From Thermomonas fusca DSM 15424 (GTDB lineage: Bacteria; Pseudomonadota; Gammaproteobacteria; Xanthomonadales; Xanthomonadaceae), in NCBI RefSeq assembly GCF_000423885.1, contig NZ_AUIV01000023.1, positions 1-64,000 of the forward strand: 64,000 nucleotides of DNA. The letters run 5' to 3'. Shown here in pieces: positions 9,006-16,933 of the stretch. The notes beneath the pieces were generated by a model. The model was not told the origin of the DNA. It did not search any database and worked only from the letters and a program-made list of their open reading frames with translations. Within the stretch, counting starts at the first letter, position 1, and each line of letters starts with the position of its first letter. The translations under genes were made by a program, and so were the position numbers.

Positions 9006-10327
9006 ACGCACGAACGATGCAGCCCGGCGGCGTGGCCGACTGGCGCTGGGCGCCCGCCTGGGTACTGACTTTCGTCGCCCTGTGGCCGGTACGCGGGATC
9101 GCCGAGGCAGTGCTGGTGCTGGGCGCGCTGGCCGGGCTGGTGCGGCTGGTCGGCAGCCGCTTCCGCGGCGGCGGCGCGCTGCTCAGCGGGCCGGCGTGGG
9201 CGCTGACCTCGGTGCTGTTCGCCGCCTACTGGCTGCCCGAGCTCATTGCCGCGATCGACGCGCGCGATCGCCTGCACGCCTTCGGTGAGGTGCTGATCGA
9301 CCTGCGCTACCTGCCGTTCCTGTGGGTGGCCGCCGCGGCCGTGGCCAGCGAGGCCGGCCGTCGCCGAACCTTCGGCGGGCTGGCGCTGATAGCGCTGGTG
9401 TGGACGCTGGATGCGCTGGTGGAGGCGGTCTGCGGTACCAGCCCGCTGTTCTGGTTGCTGGACCAGGCCAAGCATGCGCTCAGCGGCCACGGCATGTGCA
9501 CCGCCAGCGAGGTGGAGGCGGCCGACCGTCTGGCCGGCGTGCTGGGCCCGTGCAACCTCAAGCTGGGGATCGTGCTTGCCAGCCTGTCGCCGTTCGCGCT
9601 GGCGGCGGCGAGGCAGCGGTTGGGCCAGCTGGGCTGGCTGGCGGCGGCGGCGGCGATCGGGCTGGTGGTGATCCTGGCCGGTTCCCGCGCGTCATGGCTG
9701 ACCTATGCGCTGGTGCTGCTGTGGACCGGCTGGCGCGCGCTGGGTGGGCGCAAGTTGATGGCGGTGTTCGCGGCCGGCGCGCTGATGCTGGTGGTGGCCA
9801 ACGTGCTGTCGCCACAGGTGCACGAACGCGTGCAGCGCACCACCCTGGCGCTGACCGCGCAGCCGGGCGGGATGGACGCGGCACTGTCCGGGCGCGGCCG
9901 GATCTGGTCGGCGGCGCTGTGCATGGTGCGCCAGCATCCGCTCAATGGCGTCGGCCCGCGCGCTTTCCGCGACGAGTTCGCGGCTTGCGACCCGCAGCCG
10001 GGCAGACCGGCTGCCTGGGGCAGCGGCGTCGCCTTCCATGCCCACCAGATCGTGCTGGAGGTGCTCAGCGAAACCGGCGTCATCGGCCTGCTGCTGTGGC
10101 TGGCCGGCGCCGCGCTGGGCTGGCGCGCCTGGCGCTATGCCGATGCCGGCGCACGCGAGCGCGCGCGCCCGGCCATGCTGGCGCTGGCGGTGAGCGTGTT
10201 CCCGCTCAATACCCATCTGGCCGCGTATTCGACCTTCTGGGGCAGCGTGCTGCTGCTGCTGGCGGCCCTGTATGCCGGCAGCCTGTGGGGCCGCGACGCA
10301 CCGGTTGCGACCGGCCCTCAGTCGTAG
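9002..10327 (+). CDS. O-antigen ligase-like (WaaL/RfaL) membrane protein
   Basis: A 441-aa polytopic inner-membrane protein with about ten to twelve hydrophobic segments and one long periplasmic stretch (about 280-350). That loop has the Wzy_C-type features of ligases: Arg-rich RGRIWSAAL, then HPLNGVGPRAF and a His-containing HAHQIVLEVLSETG. WaaL-type enzymes move undecaprenyl-linked glycans to lipid A-core; Wzy polymerases look similar and cannot be excluded. Its ATG overlaps the glycosyltransferase stop by 4 bp. Its last 10 bp overlap, tail to tail, the acyltransferase gene on the other strand. Confidence 0.8.
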   Translation: MNARTMQPGGVADWRWAPAWVLTFVALWPVRGIAEAVLVLGALAGLVRLVGSRFRGGGALLSGPAWALTSVLFAAYWLPELIAAIDARDRLHAFGEVLIDLRYLPFLWVAAAAVASEAGRRRTFGGLALIALVWTLDALVEAVCGTSPLFWLLDQAKHALSGHGMCTASEVEAADRLAGVLGPCNLKLGIVLASLSPFALAAARQRLGQLGWLAAAAAIGLVVILAGSRASWLTYALVLLWTGWRALGGRKLMAVFAAGALMLVVANVLSPQVHERVQRTTLALTAQPGGMDAALSGRGRIWSAALCMVRQHPLNGVGPRAFRDEFAACDPQPGRPAAWGSGVAFHAHQIVLEVLSETGVIGLLLWLAGAALGWRAWRYADAGARERARPAMLALAVSVFPLNTHLAAYSTFWGSVLLLLAALYAGSLWGRDAPVATGPQS

Positions 10328-11226
10328 CGCGAACGTCCGTCCGGCTGGCGCTTGAAGCGCCGGTGCAGCCACAGGTACTGGCTGGGCGCCTGCCGCACCA
10401 TCGCCTCGATCGCCGCGTTGACCGCGGTGGAGTCGGCCACGGCATCGTCGGTGGGGAACGGCGACAGCGGTTGCCCCACCTGCAGGACGTACCGCGCACC
10501 CTCGCGGCGATGGAAGAACGGCACCACCGCGCAGCCGGTCATGCGCGCGAACTGGTGGGTGGCGGTGATGGTGGCGGCGGGAATGCCGAAGAACGGCGCG
10601 AACACCGTGTCCTTGCCGCGCATGTCCTGGTCAGGCGCGTACCACAGCACGCCGCCGCGCTTGAGGTGGCGGATTGCCGCGCGGGTGTCGCCGTTGCCGA
10701 ACATCGCGCTGGCGTAGCGCAGGCGGCCGCGCAGCACCGCCCATTCCATCACCGGGCTGCGATGCCTGCGGTACATGCCGGCCAGCGGCACGTGGTCGCA
10801 CAGCAGGCGTCCGCACAGTTCCAAGGTCATGAAGTGACCGGACACCAGCAGCACGCCGCGGCCCTCGGCCTGCAGGCGCTGCAGGATCTCCAGCCCCTCG
10901 ATGCGGGCGCTGGCGCGCATCGGCGCCACCTCTCCCCACCAGGCGCGGGCGAATTCGAACAGGCCGATGCCGACGTCGCGGAAATTGGCGCGCAGCAGCG
11001 CCTCGCGCGCGGCATCGTCCAGTTCCGGCAGACACAGCGCCAGGTTGGTGCGCGCGGCCTCGCGCCGGTCCGGCAGCAAACGCAGCGCCAGCCAGCCGAC
11101 CGCAGCGCCCAGGGTGCGCTGCAGGCCCCAGGGCAGGCGCGCCAGCGCCATGCACTGGCCTACGCCCAGCCACACCGGCCAGTGGCGCGGGGCGAACGAC
11201 GGGCGGACGGGCGGGGTCGATGTCAT
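10318..11226 (-). CDS. LpxL/HtrB-type lysophospholipid (lipid A) acyltransferase
   Basis: A 302-aa inner-membrane acyltransferase with the catalytic HX4E motif in SGHFMTLELCGR (about 125-135), an N-terminal hydrophobic anchor and the family segment FARMTGCAVVPFFHRREG. LpxL/LpxM enzymes add a secondary fatty acid to Kdo2-lipid A on the cytosolic face. The divergently oriented gene 80 bp away is waaA, which makes the Kdo acceptor, so a lipid A role is likely. Sequence alone does not separate LpxL from LpxM or LpxP. Confidence 0.85.
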   Translation of the reverse strand: MTSTPPVRPSFAPRHWPVWLGVGQCMALARLPWGLQRTLGAAVGWLALRLLPDRREAARTNLALCLPELDDAAREALLRANFRDVGIGLFEFARAWWGEVAPMRASARIEGLEILQRLQAEGRGVLLVSGHFMTLELCGRLLCDHVPLAGMYRRHRSPVMEWAVLRGRLRYASAMFGNGDTRAAIRHLKRGGVLWYAPDQDMRGKDTVFAPFFGIPAATITATHQFARMTGCAVVPFFHRREGARYVLQVGQPLSPFPTDDAVADSTAVNAAIEAMVRQAPSQYLWLHRRFKRQPDGRSRYD

Positions 11227-11306
11227 GCGGGGATTCTAGTGCGTGATCCGTTGTCGCGGCCTGCGCGCATGGTCGCAGGCGGGGCAGCTTCGCTATCCTT
11301 GCAGGC

Positions 11307-12605
11307 ATGCAGGCCAATCTCACCGAACGCGTGCTGCGCGGCCTGTACTCGGCCGCGCTGTACCTGCTTGTGCCGGTCACCCTGTACCACCTGGTCTGGC
11401 GTGGTTTCCGCCAGCGCGCCTACCTGCAGCGCTGGGACGAGCGCTACGCCAGTTACCCGCAGGCGATGCCGGTGGCGCCGCTGTGGCTGCATGCGGTGTC
11501 GGTGGGCGAGGTCAATGCCGCCGCACCGCTGGTCAACCGGCTGCGCGCGCTGCGTCCCGACCTGCAGCTGGTGGTCACCACCATCACCCCCACCGGTTCC
11601 GAGCGCGTTCGGGCGCTGTGGGGCGATGCGGTCATCCACGTCTACCTGCCGTATGACCTGCCCGGCGCGGTGGGGCGCTTCCTCGAGCACTTCCACCCGG
11701 CGCTGGCGCTGATCGTGGAAACCGAGTTGTGGCCGAACCTGCTGTTCGGCTGCCGCGACCGCGGCATTCCCACCTACATCCTCAACGCGCGCTTGTCGGC
11801 GCGTTCGCTGCGTGGCTACCGCGTGCTCGGGCCGTTGATCCGGCGCGCACTCGGCAGCGTGCACCGGGTCGCCGCGCAGTCCGAGGACGATGCGCGCCGC
11901 TTCCTCGAGCTGGGCGCGCTGCCCGAGCGCATGCAGGTCACCGGCAACCTGAAGTTCGACATGGCGACGGTGGACACGGGGGGGTTCGTCGACGAATTCC
12001 AGGCGGCGCTGGGTACGGTGCGGCCGGTATGGATCGCCGCCAGCACCCACGAGGATGAGGAGGCGGCGGTGCTGGCCGCCCATCGCACGCTGCGCGGAAG
12101 CCATCCCGGCGCGCTGCTGCTGTGGGCGCCGCGGCATCCGGAACGCTTCCGCGCCGCCGTGCAGGGCGCGCGCGACGCCGGCTTCACGGTGGCTTCGCGT
12201 AGCGAGGAGGGCTGGCCCAGCGCCGACACCGGGGTCTTCGTGATCGACACGCTGGGTGAGTTGCTGCGCTTCTATGCCTGCGCCCAAGTGGCGTTCGTCG
12301 GCGGCAGCCTGCAGGCGATCGGCGGGCACAACCTGCTGGAGCCGGCAGCCACCGGTACCGCCATCCTCAGCGGCCCGCACCTGCACAATTTCGCCGATAT
12401 CGCGCGGCGCCTGCGCGAGGCCGGGGCGATGCGGATCGTCGCCGATGCGCCGGCGCTGGCAGCGGCGCTGCGCACGCTGTTCGACGATGCCGGTGCGCGC
12501 CGGCAGCTGGCCGACAACGCGGCGCGGCTGCTGGAGGCCGGTCGCGGTGCGCTGGCGCGCACCCTCTCGATGATCGAGCCGGCGCTGCCGGCCAGGATTT
12601 CGTAG
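11307..12605 (+). CDS. waaA: 3-deoxy-D-manno-octulosonate (Kdo) transferase
   Basis: WaaA (KdtA) transfers Kdo from CMP-Kdo to lipid IVA, an essential step of LPS assembly at the inner membrane. The 432-aa protein has an N-terminal membrane anchor (about 12-32), the catalytic Glu in HAVSVGEVNAAAPLV (about 66-72) and the CMP-Kdo segment GGSLQAIGGHNLLEPAATGT near 335-350. The length matches the family. It is divergent from the lipid A acyltransferase gene and converges on tolC across a 267-bp hairpin-rich spacer. Confidence 0.95.
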   Translation: MQANLTERVLRGLYSAALYLLVPVTLYHLVWRGFRQRAYLQRWDERYASYPQAMPVAPLWLHAVSVGEVNAAAPLVNRLRALRPDLQLVVTTITPTGSERVRALWGDAVIHVYLPYDLPGAVGRFLEHFHPALALIVETELWPNLLFGCRDRGIPTYILNARLSARSLRGYRVLGPLIRRALGSVHRVAAQSEDDARRFLELGALPERMQVTGNLKFDMATVDTGGFVDEFQAALGTVRPVWIAASTHEDEEAAVLAAHRTLRGSHPGALLLWAPRHPERFRAAVQGARDAGFTVASRSEEGWPSADTGVFVIDTLGELLRFYACAQVAFVGGSLQAIGGHNLLEPAATGTAILSGPHLHNFADIARRLREAGAMRIVADAPALAAALRTLFDDAGARRQLADNAARLLEAGRGALARTLSMIEPALPARIS

Positions 12606-12735
12606 GAACGCACGTAACGGGCGCGAACGCTCTGTGCAAGGTCGCGCGAGAAGCATCGCGCCCTTTCAGCGCGCTCCGGCAAGAACAACCGCCGTCAACG
12701 CGCCCCTGCAGGAGCGCACCGCAGGGGCGCGACGC
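12606..12735. repeat. REP-like palindromic spacer with 11-bp hairpin
   Basis: After waaA comes a run of related GC-rich palindromic blocks of the GTAGGA/GCGCGA type found scattered in xanthomonad genomes. The clearest is an 11-bp inverted repeat, CGCGCCCCTGC (12699-12709) and GCAGGGGCGCG (12721-12731), with an 11-nt loop. I see no gene here. It looks like REP-type extragenic sequence between convergent genes; copy number elsewhere cannot be judged from this window. Confidence 0.5.
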
Positions 12736-12801
12736 ATTTGGCGTGGTGTCGAGAACGCGTTCGCGCCCGTGCCGTGCGTGCCTGCGAAGCGTGTGCAAAT
12801 G

Positions 12802-12830
12802 CGAAGAGCGGGGGCAAGCCCCGCTCTTCG
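12802..12830. terminator. Perfect 12-bp hairpin between waaA and tolC
   Basis: CGAAGAGCGGGG (12802-12813), a 5-nt loop, and its exact reverse complement (12819-12830) lie between the convergent waaA and tolC genes, 43 bp past the tolC stop. There is no clear T-tract on either side. It probably acts in both directions as a roadblock or mRNA 3' end structure. Confidence 0.6.
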
Positions 12831-12872
12831 GATATCAACGCATGCGTGCGGGCGTGGCCCGCCCCCGAGTGC

Positions 12873-14285
12873 TCAGCGCGCCGCCAGGGCCTGGTCGATG
12901 GCCTTGTCGGTGGTCAGCAGGCGGTTGATGTCCTCGACGTCGGAGACATCCAGGGTGCCGGCGGACTGCTCGAGCAGCAGCCGGCTCTGCAGGAAGTTGT
13001 ACTTGGCCTGCGCGTAAGCCTGCTGCGCGGAGAACAGGGTGCGCTGGTTGTTCAGCACGTCCAGCACGGTGCGCGTGCCGACTTCCAGGCCGACCTGCGA
13101 GGCGTCGTAGGCGCTCTGCGCCGATACCAGCGCCAGCCGCCGCGCCTCGACCTCGCTCACGCCCGCGACCAGCGCCTGGTAGGCGTTGCGGGTGTTGCGC
13201 ACCAGCGCGCGCTTCTGCTGCTCGAGCTCGTCGCCGGCGACGTCGCGGCGGGCGAGCGCCTGGCGCACGCCCGACTGCACCGCGCCACCGGCGAAGATCG
13301 GCACCGACAGGGTCAGGCCGAGGCTGCGCGACCGGCTCTGGTTTTCGAACGCGGTCAACCTCTGGTCGAGATTGTTGAACGAGGTGCCATCGGTCTTGCG
13401 GTCGCCGTAGCTGCCGCCGAAGTACAGCGTCGGCCAGTGGCCGGCGCGCGCGGTCTCGACGTCGTCCTCGGCCGACTGCACCTGGAACTCCTTGGCCTTC
13501 AGCGCCGGATTGTTGTCGGTCGCGCTCTGCACCCAGCCCTGCGCATCCCTGGCTTCCGGCAGCGCCGGCTGGAAATCGGCCGGCAGGCCCTTGAGGCTGT
13601 GCACCGGCTGGCCGGTGATCTCCACCAATGCCTGATAGGCGTCCGCGACCGCGTTGCGCGCCAGGATGGTGCTGGCGCGTGCGCTGTCGAACTGGGCGCG
13701 GGCCTCGTGCACGTCGGTGATCGGCGCCAGGCCGACCTCCAGCCGCTTGGAGGCGAAGTCGAACTGCTTCTTCAGCGCGGTTTCCGCCGCCTCCGCGGCC
13801 GCCAGCGTCTCCAGCTGCACCAGCACGTTGAAGTACGCGGCCGAGGTGCGGGTGATCAGCGCATCGCCGGCCGATTCGACCTGGAAGTCGCTGGCCTGGC
13901 TCAGCGCGCGCTGGCTCTTGAGCGCGGTGACCTTGGAGCGGTCGTAGACCATCTGGTTCAGGTTCAGGCCGGCATTGCGGATGGTCGCGTCCTGGGTGGT
14001 ATCGCTGGGAAACAACAGGCTGCCGAACACCTGGTTGCCGGTGCTGTCGGTGCGGTTCTCGGTGTAGCTGGCCTGGCCGCCGACCTGCGGCAGCATCGCC
14101 GCGCGTGCCTGCACCGCGCCTTCGCGGGTGGCCAGGCGGCCGGCTTCGGCGGCGGACAGTTGCGGGTCGCCGCTGCGCGCCAGCTCGTAGGTCTGCAGCA
14201 GGTCTTCGGCGGCGACGGTGGCGGGCAGCAGGGCGGACGTGCCGAGGACGGCAAGCAGGGCAACAGCGAGAGGACGGCGGATCAT
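12873..14285 (-). CDS. tolC: TolC-family outer-membrane efflux channel
   Basis: A 470-aa precursor with a signal peptide (cleavage after about residue 26, TVAAED). The two repeated alpha-helical/beta-barrel halves typical of TolC follow, including ENQSRSRSLGLTLSVPIFAGGAV and LEVGTRTVLDVLNNQRTLFSAQ, the strand and hairpin signature of the second half. It forms the outer-membrane duct for RND, ABC and MFS export systems. The start at 14285 (MIRRPLAV) gives a proper signal peptide. The isoaspartyl methyltransferase gene lies 17 bp upstream on the same strand, an arrangement common in this family. The nearby RND pair has no outer-membrane gene of its own and may use this one. Confidence 0.93.
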   Translation of the reverse strand: MIRRPLAVALLAVLGTSALLPATVAAEDLLQTYELARSGDPQLSAAEAGRLATREGAVQARAAMLPQVGGQASYTENRTDSTGNQVFGSLLFPSDTTQDATIRNAGLNLNQMVYDRSKVTALKSQRALSQASDFQVESAGDALITRTSAAYFNVLVQLETLAAAEAAETALKKQFDFASKRLEVGLAPITDVHEARAQFDSARASTILARNAVADAYQALVEITGQPVHSLKGLPADFQPALPEARDAQGWVQSATDNNPALKAKEFQVQSAEDDVETARAGHWPTLYFGGSYGDRKTDGTSFNNLDQRLTAFENQSRSRSLGLTLSVPIFAGGAVQSGVRQALARRDVAGDELEQQKRALVRNTRNAYQALVAGVSEVEARRLALVSAQSAYDASQVGLEVGTRTVLDVLNNQRTLFSAQQAYAQAKYNFLQSRLLLEQSAGTLDVSDVEDINRLLTTDKAIDQALAAR

Positions 14286-14302
14286 GCGGCTTCCTTGACG
14301 GA

Positions 14303-14971
14303 TCAGAACTCGAAGGTCGGCACGGGCGCCGTGCCGACGAGATAGGGGAGGTCGGTTTCGAACAACGACTGGATGCGCGGCGCGTTGACGGCGTTGCCGC
14401 CGCCGTCGACGCGGACCAGCACCGCTTCCATCGCCGGCGAACGGCCACGGACGACGAACATGCGCCCGCCCGGTTGCAGCCAGTCGAGGAAATGCGCCGG
14501 GATCTCGGCCACCGCGCCGGTGACGCAGACCGCGCTGAAGCGGCGGCCGGTGCGGTAGGTCAGGGCGTCGGCGGTGATCACGGTGGCATTGCTGATCGAT
14601 TGCGCGGCCAGTTGCGTGCGCGCAGGGCCGGCGAGGTCGGCATGCAGTTCGAGGCTGACCACGTCGCGCGCCAGGCTCGCCAGGCAGGCGGTCAGGAAGC
14701 CGCTGCCGGTGCCGATCTCGAGCACGCTTTCGGTCGCGGTGGGCAGCAGCGCCTGCAGGATCCGGCCTTCCAGCACCGGCTTCAGCATGGTCTCGCCGTG
14801 CCCCAGCGGCAGCGCGGTGTCGGCATAGGCCAGCCCGCGCAGCGATTCGGCAACGAAGGCTTCGCGCGGCATCCGCGCGAGGGTGTCGAGCACGCGCACA
14901 TCCAGCACGTCCCAAGGACGGATCTGCTGTTCCACCATGTTTTCACGGGCGCGGGCGAAGTCGATGCTCAT
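14303..14971 (-). CDS. pcm: Protein-L-isoaspartate O-methyltransferase
   Basis: A 222-aa SAM-dependent methyltransferase of the Pcm family, which repairs isoaspartyl residues in aged proteins. Motif I VLEIGTGSGFLTACLA (about 80-95) binds SAM. The pre-motif MLKPVLEGRILQALLP is the family equivalent of the substrate-loop region. Family members immediately upstream of tolC are sometimes short variants that may have drifted in substrate, so isoaspartyl activity is an inference. The start at 14971 (MSIDFARA) was chosen because the longer frame runs into intergenic sequence. Confidence 0.88.
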   Translation of the reverse strand: MSIDFARARENMVEQQIRPWDVLDVRVLDTLARMPREAFVAESLRGLAYADTALPLGHGETMLKPVLEGRILQALLPTATESVLEIGTGSGFLTACLASLARDVVSLELHADLAGPARTQLAAQSISNATVITADALTYRTGRRFSAVCVTGAVAEIPAHFLDWLQPGGRMFVVRGRSPAMEAVLVRVDGGGNAVNAPRIQSLFETDLPYLVGTAPVPTFEF

Positions 14972-15118
14972 GCGGGGATAAATCCGTTGCGGGGAACCGT
15001 GCATTATAGTACCGCAAGCCCCGGTCTGGCGGGCAGTCTGGCCGTACCGGTACACCAGCACGCAGTGCCGGAAGTCACCGCCACCAAGGGCGGGTCGGGG
15101 CTTGGTTCAGCCTGCCGG

Positions 15119-15763
15119 TCAGCGTTTCGCATAGGCGCGCAGGAACAGTTCCACCACGCTGGCGACATGCTCCTGCGCGGTGTCGTGACGCGCGCTGCAG
15201 CAGTAGCCGAACACCGCCCGCGCATGCAGTTCGCCCTTGAGCAGGGTGAAGAACTGGCCGGCGGCACGGACGGGGTCGTCGATCTCCAATTCGCCGGCGG
15301 CGATGCGCCGCTCCAGCAGCGCGGTGAAGCCGTTCTGCACGCGCTGCGGGCCGGCTTCCCAGAACACCGCCGGCATCTGGCTGCCGGTGACCTGCGGCGA
15401 GCACAGGATGCGGTGCCCGGCGATCGCCTCCGGGGTCATGATCATCGCGAAAAACGCCTCGCCGATGTCGGTCAGGCGCTCGCGCAGCGGCACCGCGGGG
15501 TCGGGCTCGAACAGGCGCGTGGGCATGCCCAGTTCGCAGTGCGCGCGCACCGCCTCGGCGAACAGGCCGTCCTTGTCGCCGAAGTGGCTGTAGACGGTGA
15601 GCTTGGACACCCCGGCTTCGGCCGCGATCTGGTCCATGCTGACGCCGGCGAAGCCCTGCAGCACGAACAGCCGCTTGGCGGCGTCCAGGATCGCCGCGCG
15701 CTTGGCCAGGTCTTTCGGCCGGCCGGGGCCTGCGGGCTTGCATTCGGGGGTGTTGCGGATCAT
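15119..15763 (-). CDS. TetR/AcrR-family repressor of the RND pump
   Basis: A 214-aa regulator with an N-terminal helix-turn-helix (FAGVSMDQIAAEAGVSKLTVYSHFGDKDGLF, about 38-68) and a C-terminal all-helical ligand domain of the AefR/YbiH-like type. It is divergent from the RND adaptor and permease genes with an 81-bp shared control region. Such pairs are normally repressor and target pump, with the pump substrate or a related molecule as inducer; that is inferred from position. Confidence 0.9.
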   Translation of the reverse strand: MIRNTPECKPAGPGRPKDLAKRAAILDAAKRLFVLQGFAGVSMDQIAAEAGVSKLTVYSHFGDKDGLFAEAVRAHCELGMPTRLFEPDPAVPLRERLTDIGEAFFAMIMTPEAIAGHRILCSPQVTGSQMPAVFWEAGPQRVQNGFTALLERRIAAGELEIDDPVRAAGQFFTLLKGELHARAVFGYCCSARHDTAQEHVASVVELFLRAYAKR

Positions 15764-15791
15764 GCCTTGGATAGTGGACTGCGGAGTTTGA

Positions 15792-15815
15792 GAACTATAC
15801 CATACCCGCCAGTTC
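15792..15815. promoter_or_regulatory. Candidate TetR operator dyad
   Basis: The repressor/pump intergenic region, notably AT-rich against its surroundings, contains the inverted repeat GAACT (15792-15796) and AGTTC (15811-15815) separated by 14 bp. Promoter-like elements lie on both strands around it. The arms are short, so the operator call is tentative. Confidence 0.35.
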
Positions 15816-15844
15816 AATATAGAGCGCAAGCCGACGGAGCAGGC

Positions 15845-16930
15845 ATGAAGCTGGAAGGAAACAAGCTGCGCAAGCCGCGGGCGCGTTCGCTGGCCGCCTG
15901 CGCGCTGGTGGTGCTGACCCTGGGCGCCTGCGGGCGCGACCCGCAACCCACCGAGGCGGTGCGCACGGTGCTGGTGGTGCAGCCGGGGGCCGCTGCCGGG
16001 ATGGCGGCGGAAGCCTTCGCCGGCGAGGTGCATGCGCATCAGGAAAGCGCGCTGGCGTTCCGCGTCGGCGGCAACCTGGTGCGGCGGCTGGTCGATGCCG
16101 GCGCAGCGGTGAAGCAGGGCCAGCTGCTGGCGGAACTGGATCCGGGCGATGCGCGCCTGCAGGCCAGCGCCGCGCAGGCCGACATGGCGCGGCTGGGCGG
16201 GGACCTGGAGCGTTACCGCAAGCTTGTGGCGCAGAAGCTGATCAGCCAGTCGGCCTTCGATGCGCAGCAGGCGGCCTGGCGCGCCGCCCGCGCGAAATAC
16301 GAATTGATGCGCAACCAGGACGACTACACCCGCCTGCGGGCACCCCGTGATGGCGTGATCGCCAGCCGCCAGGCCGAGGCCGGACAGGTGGTGGCGGCCG
16401 GGCAGCCGATCTTCCTGCTGGCCGGCGACGGTGGCCGCGAGGTCGCGATCGGCCTGCCCGAAGCGCGCATCCGCGATTTCCACACCGGCCAGCCTGCGGT
16501 CGTGGAGCTGTGGAGCGCGCCAGGCAAGCGATTGCCGGGGCATATCCGCGAGATCGCCGCCGCCGCCGACCCGCAGACCCGCACCTACGCCGCGCGCGTC
16601 GCCCTGGATGGGGCGATGGCGGCGGACGCCGGGCTCGGCCAGAGCGCGCGCGTGTTCATCGCCGGTGCCGCGGGCGGCGGCCTGCGCCTGCCGCTGGCGG
16701 CGGTGCAGCGCGGCGACAGCGGTGCCACCGTGGTGTGGCTGGTGAAGGACGGCAAGGTTTACCAGCGCGCGGTGCGGCTGGGCGGTTACGGCGAGGACAG
16801 CGTGCCGGTGCTGGAAGGTGTCGGCGTGGGTGACTGGGTGGTGGCCGCCGGCGGCCACCTGCTGCGCGAAGGCGAGGCGGTGAAACCGGTCGACCGGGGC
16901 AATCGCCCGGTCGCGGCCGGGACGCGCTGA
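15845..16930 (+). CDS. RND efflux periplasmic adaptor lipoprotein
   Basis: A 361-aa membrane-fusion protein. The signal peptide ends in lipobox LGAC (Cys about 29), so it is anchored in the inner membrane facing the periplasm. The lipoyl half-motifs (FRVGGNLVRRLVDAGAAVKQGQLLAELD and LRAPRDGVIASRQAEAGQVVAAGQPIF) flank a short coiled-coil hairpin, and beta-barrel and membrane-proximal domains follow. The adaptor bridges the RND permease encoded 3 bp downstream and an outer-membrane channel. No channel gene is in this operon; tolC 1.5 kb away on the other strand is the natural candidate. Confidence 0.92.
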   Translation: MKLEGNKLRKPRARSLAACALVVLTLGACGRDPQPTEAVRTVLVVQPGAAAGMAAEAFAGEVHAHQESALAFRVGGNLVRRLVDAGAAVKQGQLLAELDPGDARLQASAAQADMARLGGDLERYRKLVAQKLISQSAFDAQQAAWRAARAKYELMRNQDDYTRLRAPRDGVIASRQAEAGQVVAAGQPIFLLAGDGGREVAIGLPEARIRDFHTGQPAVVELWSAPGKRLPGHIREIAAAADPQTRTYAARVALDGAMAADAGLGQSARVFIAGAAGGGLRLPLAAVQRGDSGATVVWLVKDGKVYQRAVRLGGYGEDSVPVLEGVGVGDWVVAAGGHLLREGEAVKPVDRGNRPVAAGTR

Positions 16931-16933
16931 GCC

